Assembly (NCBI GenBank): GCA_964552765.1
Contig: CAZKIA010000001.1
Location: 62,001-126,000 of the forward strand
Source: JAPUDQ01 sp964552765
GTDB lineage: Bacteria > Patescibacteriota > Saccharimonadia > Saccharimonadales > Saccharimonadaceae
Length of the DNA stretch: 64,000 nucleotides
Direction of reading: 5' to 3'
In this document: positions 1-8,195 of the stretch, one piece after another
Numbering within the stretch: position 1 is the first letter of the stretch
Layout of the letters: each line of letters opens with the position of its first letter
Notes under the pieces: model-generated
What the model was told of the DNA's origin: nothing
The model's database searches: none
The model's input: the letters and a program-made list of their open reading frames with translations, nothing else
Program-made: the position numbers and the translations under genes

Positions 1-402
1 ATTCATGTCACGTAGCAACACAGTAGCCCGTGCATTCTTCTGGCTAAGAATACTAAACAAAATATGTTCAGTACCACAATAATCCTGACGAAATTCCTGC
101 GCCACATCCCAACTCATCCGTAATGTTAACTTAGCCGTTTCACTGAGGCCTTTAGCCCCAACACTCACTACAAGTGCTCGTGGCGTCATATTGAGGGCGC
201 TCTGTGCTCGTTCAAGCGTCACGCCCGCATCGGCTAGTAACTTTGCCCCGACTGATGCCTCCTGTGCGAGTACACCAAGCATCAGATGTTCTGTCCCAAT
301 GTATGAGCTCCCAAGACTTCGTGCTGTCATCTCAGCATGCTGCAAGCTCCCCCGCGCATTATCGGTGAGATGATCGAGAAAGTCCGAAAAATTTTCTGGC
401 AT
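1..402 (-). CDS. clpC: ClpC/ClpB-type AAA+ chaperone, N-terminal part only
   Basis: Partial gene: the first 134 codons are in the window and the rest lies beyond base 1. The visible part is a Clp N-terminal domain with its two pseudo-repeats, SLGSSYIGTEHLML at residues 29-42 and CGTEHILFSIL at about 109-119. In this family the domain docks substrates or adaptors ahead of two AAA+ unfoldase rings. The ATG at 402 is preceded by a strong Shine-Dalgarno, GAGGGGG, 8 bases upstream. Further upstream lie a promoter and a CIRCE element, so the gene is probably under HrcA heat-shock repression. ClpC and ClpB cannot be separated on the N-terminus alone; CIRCE control slightly favours ClpC or an equivalent. 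Confidence 0.85.
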   Translation of the reverse strand, partial: MPENFSDFLDHLTDNARGSLQHAEMTARSLGSSYIGTEHLMLGVLAQEASVGAKLLADAGVTLERAQSALNMTPRALVVSVGAKGLSETAKLTLRMSWDVAQEFRQDYCGTEHILFSILSQKNARATVLLRDMN

Positions 403-473
403 GATATACGCCCCCTCTTATTTGCAACCGTTCAGGATTGTGGCAGTCGTTGGTCGCATTACTTTATACTACG

Positions 474-503
474 AGTATACCAAAACTAGCACTCCCAATG
501 CAA
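474..503 (-). promoter_or_regulatory. Promoter of clpC overlapping CIRCE
   Basis: Read on the minus strand there is a -35 TTGCAT (498-503), an 18-base spacer and a -10 TATACT (474-479). The -35 lies inside the CIRCE palindrome, so bound HrcA would block RNA polymerase. The predicted leader is about 65 bases and carries the Shine-Dalgarno of clpC. Confidence 0.65.
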
Positions 504-512
504 GAGTGCTAG
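486..512. promoter_or_regulatory. CIRCE element (HrcA operator)
   Basis: A perfect inverted repeat of CTAGCACTC (486-494) and GAGTGCTAG (504-512) is separated by nine bases. It matches the CIRCE consensus TTAGCACTC-N9-GAGTGCTAA except for the outermost pair. CIRCE is the binding site of the heat-shock repressor HrcA. It sits directly upstream of clpC; hrcA itself is not in this window. Confidence 0.93.
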
Positions 513-549
513 TTTATAATATGCGACTGTGACAAGCCCCGAGTACTAC

Positions 550-1692
550 TTACTCTTCAGTAGACTCATTAATGGCACTAAAGAGATCATCCTCAATGTT
601 TTTGCGAGGCTTTTTCTCGGCAGCTGGCTTGGCGGCAGGCATCGATGACGCTGGGGTAATATCCAGCTCATAGCCCGTTAGCTTGCTGGCGAGACGCACG
701 TTTTGACCACCACGACCAATTGCAATTGATTGCTGGTCTTCGGTCACAAATACTTTTGCGCGCTTGTCTTTGGCGGTTTCTTCGATCTCGATCTTGGCAA
801 TCTCAGCTGGGCTCAGGGCGTTCGCGATAAAGTTCTTAATGTCGTCGTCGTAAGTAATGATATCGATCTTTTCCTGTTCGCCAATCTCATTCATGACAGC
901 ATTGACACGTGTACCATGACCACCCACAAATGTGCCTACAGGGTCAACCCCCGGCACATTGCTCGCAACAGCAAGCTTGGTGCGCTTACCGGCTTCACGA
1001 GCGATTGTCTTGATCTCGACAGCGCCTGTCTCCATTTCTGGGACTTCTTGGCGGAACAGATACTCAACAAAGGCTTCATTGGCACGAGTCAGGATAAGCT
1101 GTGGGCCGCGATTGTCGCGCTCAACATCCTTCAAAAACACCTTGATACGGCTGCCGATACTATAAAATTCACCCGGGATTTGTTCGCTCTGCGGCAAGAT
1201 ACCTACTGTCTTGCCCATCTCAATACGGACAACTCGTGGCTCAACACGCTGGACAGTCCCGACCAGCACCGTACCGATTTTGTCGGCAAACTCTTCCATG
1301 ACAACTTCACGCTCTGCTTCGCGAAGTTTTTGCAGGACAACTTGCTTGGCAGTCTGAGCGGCCACGCGACCAAAACTGGTAGCCTCAAAGCCTTCCTCGA
1401 CAGTCTCGCCAACCTTGGCATCTTTGCGTATCTTGCGCGCCTCAGACTCCGTGAGTTCTGTTGCGGGGTTTTCTACCTCATCAACAACTTGATAGATAAC
1501 GTAGACTTTTGCTGTACCTTTAACCGTATTGAGCTCGGCGCGAACATCTTGGTCGCGGTCACCATTGTCTCGACGCCAGGCAGCGGCAATTGCCTGCTGT
1601 ACGACATCCATCACTGTCTCCTCAGGGAGGTTTTTTTCCTCAGCAATCGTCGTGATCGCCAGGACTAATTGTTTTACGTTGAGATCATCCAT
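550..1692 (-). CDS. nusA: Transcription termination/antitermination factor NusA
   Basis: About 380 residues. The order is NusA N-terminal domain (about 1-130), an S1 domain (about 135-200, starting GTVLVGTVQRVEPRVVRIEMG) and two KH domains; the KH motifs DPVGTFVGGHGTRV and IGRGGQNVRLASKLTG are clear. It binds RNA polymerase and nascent RNA and modulates pausing and intrinsic termination. A short charged tail follows KH2, without the acidic repeats of proteobacterial NusA. I chose ATG 1692 because an AGGA Shine-Dalgarno lies about 10 bases upstream and family homology starts at MDDLNVKQL; the frame extends further upstream but would run through the leader hairpin. Confidence 0.95.
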   Translation of the reverse strand: MDDLNVKQLVLAITTIAEEKNLPEETVMDVVQQAIAAAWRRDNGDRDQDVRAELNTVKGTAKVYVIYQVVDEVENPATELTESEARKIRKDAKVGETVEEGFEATSFGRVAAQTAKQVVLQKLREAEREVVMEEFADKIGTVLVGTVQRVEPRVVRIEMGKTVGILPQSEQIPGEFYSIGSRIKVFLKDVERDNRGPQLILTRANEAFVEYLFRQEVPEMETGAVEIKTIAREAGKRTKLAVASNVPGVDPVGTFVGGHGTRVNAVMNEIGEQEKIDIITYDDDIKNFIANALSPAEIAKIEIEETAKDKRAKVFVTEDQQSIAIGRGGQNVRLASKLTGYELDITPASSMPAAKPAAEKKPRKNIEDDLFSAINESTEE

Positions 1693-1719
1693 AATGTGAA
1701 AATTCCTTTCGTTTTCATC

Positions 1720-1742
1720 AAAAAACCCGACCTGCCGGTCGG
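1720..1742 (-). terminator. Hairpin plus T6 in the nusA leader (possible attenuator)
   Basis: On the minus strand a six-base-pair stem (CCGACC 1727-1732 with GGTCGG 1737-1742, loop TGCC) is followed at once by six T residues. It lies between the predicted nusA promoter and its Shine-Dalgarno, in a leader of about 60 bases. No minus-strand gene lies upstream whose end it could mark, because the M1 peptidase is divergent. A terminator here could make nusA self-regulating. The promoter lies only about 15 bases from the hairpin. Confidence 0.55.
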
Positions 1743-1756
1743 ATCTGTACGTATTC

Positions 1757-1786
1757 ATCATAGCACTTGTTTGTGCCAACCGTCAA
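1757..1786 (-). promoter_or_regulatory. Promoter of nusA
   Basis: Minus-strand -35 TTGACG (1781-1786), an 18-base spacer and -10 TATGAT (1757-1762). It precedes the leader hairpin and is one of the clearest sigma-70-like promoters in the window. Confidence 0.6.
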
Positions 1787-1817
1787 CCATTCTCTGCTTT
1801 TTTGCTACTATATATCT

Positions 1818-4274
1818 ATGCAGCCCGCACCAAGACTATACGAAACATTCCAGCCCAAAACCTACCGTCTTGATCTTACTATCAACCGTGAGGCGCGTAC
1901 ATTTTCGGGCATTGTTAGCATTACCGGAGAAAAATTTGGCGATGCGCCGATAGCATTTCATGCTAAAGATTTGGTGATTACAAACATCCAGGTAGGCGAT
2001 ACGATCGTCCCCTACACTCAGCACGAGTATGATGAACTTCGCCTCGATGCTTTGTTTGTGCCGGGTGTTTATCAGGTAACGATTGAATTTAATGGCGCTA
2101 TTACCGACCCAATGACCGGCATGTACCCTTGCTACTACTCAGAAAATGGGGTGAAAAAAGAATTGATCATGACGCAATTTGAGTCACACCATGCCCGTGA
2201 GGTGTTCCCCTGCATTGACGAGCCGGAAGCCAAGGCAATATTTGACCTCACATTAGTGACGGAACCAGACGTGACCGTCCTCTCAAATGCACCGATTCTA
2301 AAATCAAAAATCCATCCGCAAGCTGGCGGACTAAAATCTACAACTTTTCAAACAACGCCGCGCATGAGTACGTACTTGCTCGCTTGGGTAATTGGCGATC
2401 TGCATCATGAAAGCGCCACCACCAAAAATGGCACAGAAGTCCGTGTCTACGGTACGAAAGCTCAGCCAGTCGAGACATTTACCTATCCGTTGGCGCGTGC
2501 TGTTGATTTGATTGAGTTTTATGAAGACTATTTTGGCGTGCCTTACCCGCTTGCCAAGTGCGATCACGTGGCCGTACCGGATTTTTCAGCTGCAGCGATG
2601 GAGAACTGGGGGCTTATTACCTACCGTGAGAGCTGTCTGCTTATTACCGACAGCGGCAGCCCAAGCCTCAAGCAGTACATCACGACTGTTATCGCCCATG
2701 AACTCGCACATCAATGGTTTGGCAACCTTGTCACGATGAAGTGGTGGGACGATCTCTGGCTCAATGAAAGCTTTGCCAACATCATGCAGTATATTGCAAT
2801 TGATGCACTGTATCCCGAATGGAATATCTGGCATATGTTTCATACCCTCGAAACAACAATCGCCCTGTCACGTGATCAGCTACCATCAATTCAGCCTGTA
2901 CTTCATGAGATCAATCACCCGGATGATATCGGGCCAGCATTTGATAAGGCAATTACCTATGCCAAGGGCAGTCGTATCATCCGCATGATGATAGAACTTA
3001 TGGGTCATGAGGAATTTCGCGTTGGCATGAAGCGATATTTTGACACCTATGCCTACAGCAACACATCACGGACAGATTTGTGGAATTCGCTTGCATCCGA
3101 TACTCATGACATTCCGACATTTATGACTGAGTGGTTATCTCGTCCGGGATTTCCCATTGTTTCCGTCGTCGATGGCCAACTACGCCAACACCGTTTCAAT
3201 GGCCATGACAGCCAGCCATGGCCATTGCCAATTTGGCATAGTGGACAATGGCAAATGCTCGATGAATCCTCGTTACTTTCTGAATCCCCTATTATTAATC
3301 ACAATGCAATCGGCCACTACATCGTCTCGTATGATGACACCTCTTTTGATCGCCTGATCAATTCATTTGATACGCTGAGCCCTGTCGAACAAGCCGAGGC
3401 GATTTACGAACATGCCTTGCTCGCTCAGTCCGGCGACACAACAACCGAGCGGCTTGTGCGACTACTTCATCTGGCTCGCCACAGCGATCAAGATGTCGTG
3501 TGGGGAACGATTACTATCGTCCTAACGATGCTCAGCACTCGCTCGCTAACATCACCCCATTACGAGAAACTTCAGGAAAATATTCGTCGATTTATTGCGC
3601 CGGCACTCAAAACATATGGCACGACACCACGCGATAATGAATCAGACAACGACCGCAAAATCCGCTCTATCTTGCTCCAGCTCGGTATTTTAGCCCATGA
3701 CGATACGCTCATACAGCAATTGCATGCTCGCTACACAGAGTTGTCGATTGACCAGGTAGCGGGTGCCGAACAATACGCACTTCTCGCCGCTACTATCATT
3801 AACGATCCGTCTGCTTATGAGCCGCTTCTATCACGCTACACCAAGTTACAAAATGGTGAACTGCGCGAAAACCTAATGCATGCGCTCACCTGCTCGCAGC
3901 GGTCGGAGCACATTGATCAACTGATACGTGCTCTGACGAATCCTGATCGCATTAAACCACAAAACTTACCGTGGCTATTTCTGGGTTTGCTGAGGAATCC
4001 TCATGCCCAAGCAAAAATCTGGCAGTGGCTCGAATCTCACTGGGATTGGATTGAACGAACATATCAAGGTGATTCATTGATAATCGAAAAATTTGCTATC
4101 TATGGCGGCGTGGCGCTCACGGGGGATGAATGGCTGCAGCGCTACGACCAATTCTTTGCCGCTCACACAATCAAAGGCGGCGAACGTGCCATCGCTACGG
4201 CCAAGGAAGCAATTGCACTCCGTACTGCCTGGCAAGAACGCGAACCGACTATCGCTCTATGGTACGATGATTAG
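1818..4274 (+). CDS. M1-family zinc aminopeptidase (PepN-like)
   Basis: 818 residues. It has the M1 exopeptidase motif as AAMEN at residues 259-263 (canonical GAMEN) and the zinc site HELAHQW from residue 294, followed by the distal glutamate in LWLNESFA. It hydrolyses N-terminal amino acids from peptides. I see no signal peptide, so it is probably cytoplasmic and helps recycle peptides in an auxotrophic organism. ATG 1818 is chosen because a TACTAT hexamer ends 6 bases before it and the family N-terminus begins there. No Shine-Dalgarno is present, which suggests leaderless translation. The stop codon abuts the start of the M13 peptidase, so the two form an operon. Confidence 0.93.
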   Translation: MQPAPRLYETFQPKTYRLDLTINREARTFSGIVSITGEKFGDAPIAFHAKDLVITNIQVGDTIVPYTQHEYDELRLDALFVPGVYQVTIEFNGAITDPMTGMYPCYYSENGVKKELIMTQFESHHAREVFPCIDEPEAKAIFDLTLVTEPDVTVLSNAPILKSKIHPQAGGLKSTTFQTTPRMSTYLLAWVIGDLHHESATTKNGTEVRVYGTKAQPVETFTYPLARAVDLIEFYEDYFGVPYPLAKCDHVAVPDFSAAAMENWGLITYRESCLLITDSGSPSLKQYITTVIAHELAHQWFGNLVTMKWWDDLWLNESFANIMQYIAIDALYPEWNIWHMFHTLETTIALSRDQLPSIQPVLHEINHPDDIGPAFDKAITYAKGSRIIRMMIELMGHEEFRVGMKRYFDTYAYSNTSRTDLWNSLASDTHDIPTFMTEWLSRPGFPIVSVVDGQLRQHRFNGHDSQPWPLPIWHSGQWQMLDESSLLSESPIINHNAIGHYIVSYDDTSFDRLINSFDTLSPVEQAEAIYEHALLAQSGDTTTERLVRLLHLARHSDQDVVWGTITIVLTMLSTRSLTSPHYEKLQENIRRFIAPALKTYGTTPRDNESDNDRKIRSILLQLGILAHDDTLIQQLHARYTELSIDQVAGAEQYALLAATIINDPSAYEPLLSRYTKLQNGELRENLMHALTCSQRSEHIDQLIRALTNPDRIKPQNLPWLFLGLLRNPHAQAKIWQWLESHWDWIERTYQGDSLIIEKFAIYGGVALTGDEWLQRYDQFFAAHTIKGGERAIATAKEAIALRTAWQEREPTIALWYDD

Positions 4275-6194
4275 ATGAATAATCAAGATTTTGACACATC
4301 ATTTCGCCCGCAAGACGACTACTTTGGGTATGTAAATAATACATGGCTGCGTGACAACCCTATACCACCTACTGAAAGCACCTGGGGGACGTTTTATGTA
4401 CTGCGCGACAATGCCACTTCGGCTGTCCGCGATATATTCGCTCGCCTGGACACAGCAAAACCATCTAGTCTAAGCCACGATCAACAGCTACTTCAGACGT
4501 ATTATCGCACCGCACTAAAGTTTGATGAGCTAAAAGAAACTCATCATGAATTCCTGTCTCGTCTCATCACAACAATCGATGACATCGCGAGCCCACGCGA
4601 TCTTGCTTATTACCTTGGGCAGGCACATCGCAAGGGTCAATCTGCTCTCTGGACACTCTACGTCGACCATGACGACAAGGACAGCCAGCGGCATGTGCTG
4701 CGCTTTCATCAGAGCGGTCTGTCGCTACCCAATCGTGATTACTACCTGGATGAATCCGACCATATGCGCGAAATTCGTCGCAAATACGAACACTATTATC
4801 TGCAGATGCAGCGCCATCTTCCTAGTATTGTCACGTCGGATTGGCAGCATGTCATCGATCTTGAACAATCGATCGCAACGCACGCGTGGACAAATGTTGT
4901 CTTGCGCGATGTTGCGAAAAATTACAATCCTATAACCCGTCAGGAACTCATGCAGCAGTATGACTTTGACTGGATGGCATATTTTGATGGTCTCGGCTGG
5001 AAAACACCTAATGATGCGCTGGTTATCAGCCAGCCGTCATTTATGAAAGAAATGGTGGCACTCACACATGATATCGATACTATCAAAGGATATCTACGTT
5101 GGCAGGCACTCAAAGGCTACCAGAGCTGGATAGACGCAACCAGCGCTCAGCTGACATTTGATTTCTTTGGCACCGCCATCAATGGCATGACCGAGATGAA
5201 ACCACTATGGAAGCGTGCCGTCCTGCAGGCTGACGGACTCATTATCGGTGAAGCTATCGGTCGTGAATACGTGGCGAAGCACTTTCCTGAATCATCAAAG
5301 CAAGCCGTCCACGATATTGTCGAGGATGTTCGCCGCGCCTATCATGCACGGCTTGATCGACTCAGCTGGATGAGCGAGAAGACGAAAAAAAGGGCTCACA
5401 AAAAACTTGACAATATTTCTGTTTTTGTCGGCTATCCTTCCGTCTGGAAAGACCTTTCTTCACTTCATTTGTCAGATGATAATCATCTTGAAAACCTCGT
5501 GAAACTACGTGAATTTGATAGTGATCTTGAACTCGCAAAAGTTGGCAACCGTCCGGCCGACGAAGAATGGGAGATGAATGCCCATACCGTCAACGCCTAC
5601 CATCACCCTAATCGCCTGGAGATTGTTTTTCCAGCAGCGATACTACAGCCGCCGTTTTACGACCCCAAAGCATCGCTCGCTGCTAACTACGGTGGCGTTG
5701 GTGCGGTAGTAGGACATGAATTCACCCACGGATTCGATGACCAAGGTGCTGACTTTGATGAAGAAGGCAATACCAATCGCTGGCAAACTCCGGCCGAGCG
5801 CAAGGCATTTGATGCCCTGGCCGAAAACATCGTCAAACAAGCCGATGCCTTTGAGACTGTTCCTGGTGTGCACCTCCAAGGCAAGCTTATTTTGGGTGAA
5901 GCGATCGCCGACATTGGTGGACTCGAACTTGCTATCGAAGCCTACCAAATGAAATCAACAGAGACAAATATGCCCGCTCAGATGAAAGAGCTCTTTATTA
6001 ACTTTGCTCGTTGTGAGTGTGCCCACGCGACATTAGAGCGCGCTATCGAACTCGCCAAAGTAGACCCGCATCCGCCATCTCGCTTCCGCGTCAACTGCGT
6101 CGTGTGCCATGTTGATACTTTTTACGAGACCTACAATGTGACGAGCGACGACGCCCTCTATCTCCCGTCAAAGCAACGCGCCAAAATTTGGTAA
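4275..6194 (+). CDS. M13-family zinc metallopeptidase (neprilysin/PepO-like)
   Basis: 639 residues, close to bacterial PepO length. The zinc motif HEFTH is at residues 481-485, inside GHEFTHGFDDQGADFD, and the third ligand region GEAIAD has its glutamate at 542 and the following aspartate at 546. M13 enzymes are oligopeptidases. There is no signal peptide or N-terminal membrane helix, unlike eukaryotic neprilysin, so an intracellular role in peptide breakdown is likely. The ATG follows the M1 aminopeptidase stop without a gap. Pairing an endopeptidase with an aminopeptidase suggests a peptide-scavenging unit; that role is inferred. Confidence 0.93.
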   Translation: MNNQDFDTSFRPQDDYFGYVNNTWLRDNPIPPTESTWGTFYVLRDNATSAVRDIFARLDTAKPSSLSHDQQLLQTYYRTALKFDELKETHHEFLSRLITTIDDIASPRDLAYYLGQAHRKGQSALWTLYVDHDDKDSQRHVLRFHQSGLSLPNRDYYLDESDHMREIRRKYEHYYLQMQRHLPSIVTSDWQHVIDLEQSIATHAWTNVVLRDVAKNYNPITRQELMQQYDFDWMAYFDGLGWKTPNDALVISQPSFMKEMVALTHDIDTIKGYLRWQALKGYQSWIDATSAQLTFDFFGTAINGMTEMKPLWKRAVLQADGLIIGEAIGREYVAKHFPESSKQAVHDIVEDVRRAYHARLDRLSWMSEKTKKRAHKKLDNISVFVGYPSVWKDLSSLHLSDDNHLENLVKLREFDSDLELAKVGNRPADEEWEMNAHTVNAYHHPNRLEIVFPAAILQPPFYDPKASLAANYGGVGAVVGHEFTHGFDDQGADFDEEGNTNRWQTPAERKAFDALAENIVKQADAFETVPGVHLQGKLILGEAIADIGGLELAIEAYQMKSTETNMPAQMKELFINFARCECAHATLERAIELAKVDPHPPSRFRVNCVVCHVDTFYETYNVTSDDALYLPSKQRAKIW

Positions 6195-6211
6195 TACTCC
6201 CCGCCTCAGGA

Positions 6212-7222
6212 CTACAGGGCATTGTCTACGAATGCCGTCACCGACATATCATCGCCCGTCACTTCGATAACGCTTAACTGTGCATTATGCTCGCCATTGC
6301 TATGCAGCCATAGCCGCGCCGCAAAATTCATTTGGTTTAGTTTGCGTGGGGTGATCGCAGCGATGCCACCACCTTGGTCAGCTCGTCGCCGATATTTCAC
6401 TTCGACGAAATACACCACGTCATCCTTGCTAGCTATAATATCGATCTCGCACCATTTGGTTTTCCAGTTGCGCTCGATGATCGTATAGCCGCACTCTTCT
6501 AGATACTGACTCGCCGCCATTTCAGCCATTTTGCCCACGCCCGTCGTATCCTTTTTCGCTCTGCCCTCTTGATTCTCGCTACTTTCCACAGGTAACTTCC
6601 CAGCATCATCTCCTCCATGCGCATTTTTTAGCACGTGCGAATTTATGCGTACACTTGCTTCGCTGTCAGTTGCCAGTGACTTCATGGGCTCAAATGACAT
6701 CCGATGGAGCGGCGTCACTCCACTAGCATCAATGCCCACCCGATGAGCCGCAGCCCCATACCCTACGTTGCCATCCCATTTATAATTAGGAAATAGCTCG
6801 TGACAACTGTACATATAATGATCACGGGCTACTTTGGCGATGATCGACGCCGCACTGACGCTGGGTACCAAGAGGTCAGCTTTTTTCATAAGTGTCACCC
6901 GCGGATCATCAATTAGCCGCATAGTACCATCGATGATGATCTGATCGTCATCAGCAAGTGATATCTGCGCTAGTGCTCGTCGCGCCGCCAGCTTCAATGC
7001 CGCCGAAATACCGATACGATCGATATCGCGCGCACTTACCCAACCAATGCCTACCCGTGGTGCCATTTGCTTAATCACAATCGACAGTTGTTCGCGTTTT
7101 TTCTTGCTAAGTAGTTTACTGTCGGTCAGCCCCTCTATCTCAACACCACCCATGCTAACTGCGCCTACGACAACAGGCCCTGCCCATGCCCCACGCCCAA
7201 CTTCATCAATACCAATAATCAT
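6212..7222 (-). CDS. rnhB: RNase HII fused to a YraN (UPF0102) nuclease-like domain
   Basis: 336 residues in two modules. Residues 1 to about 187 are RNase HII: GIDEVGRGAWAGP at the N-terminus, a catalytic aspartate in IIDGTMRL, and VGYGAAAHR further on. It removes ribonucleotides and RNA from RNA-DNA hybrids. After a polar linker (about 190-225) a YraN domain follows: MAEMAASQYLEECGY, then EIDIIA and FVEVKYR, the PD-(D/E)XK-like signature. In many bacteria yraN is simply a neighbour of rnhB. The reading frame is uninterrupted. A TACACT hexamer lies 6 bases before ATG 7222 with no Shine-Dalgarno, so the mRNA is probably leaderless. Confidence 0.92.
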   Translation of the reverse strand: MIIGIDEVGRGAWAGPVVVGAVSMGGVEIEGLTDSKLLSKKKREQLSIVIKQMAPRVGIGWVSARDIDRIGISAALKLAARRALAQISLADDDQIIIDGTMRLIDDPRVTLMKKADLLVPSVSAASIIAKVARDHYMYSCHELFPNYKWDGNVGYGAAAHRVGIDASGVTPLHRMSFEPMKSLATDSEASVRINSHVLKNAHGGDDAGKLPVESSENQEGRAKKDTTGVGKMAEMAASQYLEECGYTIIERNWKTKWCEIDIIASKDDVVYFVEVKYRRRADQGGGIAAITPRKLNQMNFAARLWLHSNGEHNAQLSVIEVTGDDMSVTAFVDNAL

Positions 7223-7297
7223 CTTACTAGTGTAGCGTATACTGGATAGTACACGAGAGAAATACTTTCGTGCGTCGACAGAGTGGAGTCTGCATTT

Positions 7298-7477
7298 ATG
7301 TCTGCATCACCCGAAGGTGTCGCCCATGACATCATCGCCAAGTATGGATTCACCCGCGATTACTTTTGCAGTGAAGAGGGTCGCCGCCTGATTTCGGAGA
7401 CAATTACAAAAGAATCCTGGGGACTACCCCCAGATCGTCACTCCCAGGTGCTTGAACACATACAGCAAATGATCTGA
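7298..7477 (+). CDS. Small orphan protein, 59 residues
   Basis: I do not recognise this protein. It is soluble, acidic to neutral, with one cysteine and no membrane segment or signal. ATG 7298 has a GGAG Shine-Dalgarno 9 bases upstream; an in-frame GTG at 7283 is a weaker alternative. A TATACT at 7238-7243 would give a leader of about 48 bases. A long hairpin (7492-7529) follows the stop. This promoter-leader-gene-hairpin layout recurs at 47240 and 61744 in the window. Coding status rests on the Shine-Dalgarno and the layout only. Confidence 0.5.
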   Translation: MSASPEGVAHDIIAKYGFTRDYFCSEEGRRLISETITKESWGLPPDRHSQVLEHIQQMI

Positions 7478-7491
7478 CCCTACGAGCGACT

Positions 7492-7529
7492 CATCTCTCG
7501 CATAGACAATGGCGTCTAGGCGAGAGATG
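7492..7529 (+). terminator. Long hairpin after the 59-residue gene
   Basis: CATCTCTCGC (7492-7501) pairs with GCGAGAGATG (7520-7529). After an A/G mismatch, TAGAC (7503-7507) pairs with GTCTA (7514-7518), leaving a six-base loop. No T-run follows, so it may be a processing or stability structure rather than a classical intrinsic terminator. Confidence 0.45.
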
Positions 7530-7571
7530 GTTGAGCACTCTACTCTGTCGCAACTATACGAAAATAAAATC

Positions 7572-7598
7572 CCGCCCTCAGTTGCACAATGAGGGCGG
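7572..7598 (-). terminator. Intrinsic terminator of rplS
   Basis: A nine-base-pair stem, CCGCCCTCA with TGAGGGCGG, has a nine-base loop. On the minus strand it is followed by GATTTTATTTT, so it terminates rplS. On the plus strand an AT-rich stretch follows, so it could act weakly in both directions. Confidence 0.85.
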
Positions 7599-7622
7599 AA
7601 TTTATTATTAACGATAAATAAA

Positions 7623-8144
7623 CTAGCTATTGGCCTTGTGGGCAGCTTCAACTTCAGCTTGCTTCTTCTCAAGCTCGGCGGCTTCGGCAGCTTCGGCAGC
7701 AGCTTTTTCCTCGGCTGCTTTAGCGGCGGCTTCTTTCATCTCGGCTTCGGCTTTTTCAGCCTCAAGGTCACGTACGTCATTGACTGATTCGCGGTCAAAG
7801 TTAACACCGGTCAGGCGCGTACCTTTACCGACGCGGTTACGAAGGTAGCTAAGGTAGTTACGGCGAACTTTACTTCGCTTTGTCACCTCGATCTTCAGCA
7901 CTAATGGGCTATGAATAAGGAAACTCTTCTCAACTCCGACACCGCTGGCGATCTTGCGCACTGTGATACGGCTAGTTAGGCTGTCTTTGCGGTCGGTACG
8001 AATAACAGTACCCTCAAAGATCTGCGTACGTTCTTTGGCGCCTTCTTTAATTTTCTGATGAACACGAACAGTATCGCCGCTGCGTACATCGACAACTTTT
8101 TTCTTCTTTTGTGAGTCGTTAACCTTTTGAATTAATGCAAACAT
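7623..8144 (-). CDS. rplS: 50S ribosomal protein L19 with an Ala/Glu-rich tail
   Basis: 173 residues, against about 115 in most bacteria. The L19 core occupies residues 1 to about 120, with VRSGDTVRVHQKI and IHSPLVLKIEVTKRSKVRR. L19 sits at the interface of the two ribosomal subunits. The last 50 or so residues are a low-complexity Ala/Glu/Lys tail, predicted to be a long charged helix. Shine-Dalgarno AAGGTG lies 7 bases before ATG 8144 and a terminator follows. The tail is an extension, not a frameshift, because the frame is continuous and ends just before the terminator. Confidence 0.93.
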   Translation of the reverse strand: MFALIQKVNDSQKKKKVVDVRSGDTVRVHQKIKEGAKERTQIFEGTVIRTDRKDSLTSRITVRKIASGVGVEKSFLIHSPLVLKIEVTKRSKVRRNYLSYLRNRVGKGTRLTGVNFDRESVNDVRDLEAEKAEAEMKEAAAKAAEEKAAAEAAEAAELEKKQAEVEAAHKANS

Positions 8145-8195
8145 TGCTCTTCACCTTAGATTTATATCAATAGTCAGGTATCAACTATAGCAGGT

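Noticed and set aside
730..1668. A 312-codon open frame on the plus strand opposite nusA
   Set aside because: It is antisense to a well-conserved gene, has no ribosome-binding site and its translation shows no domain.
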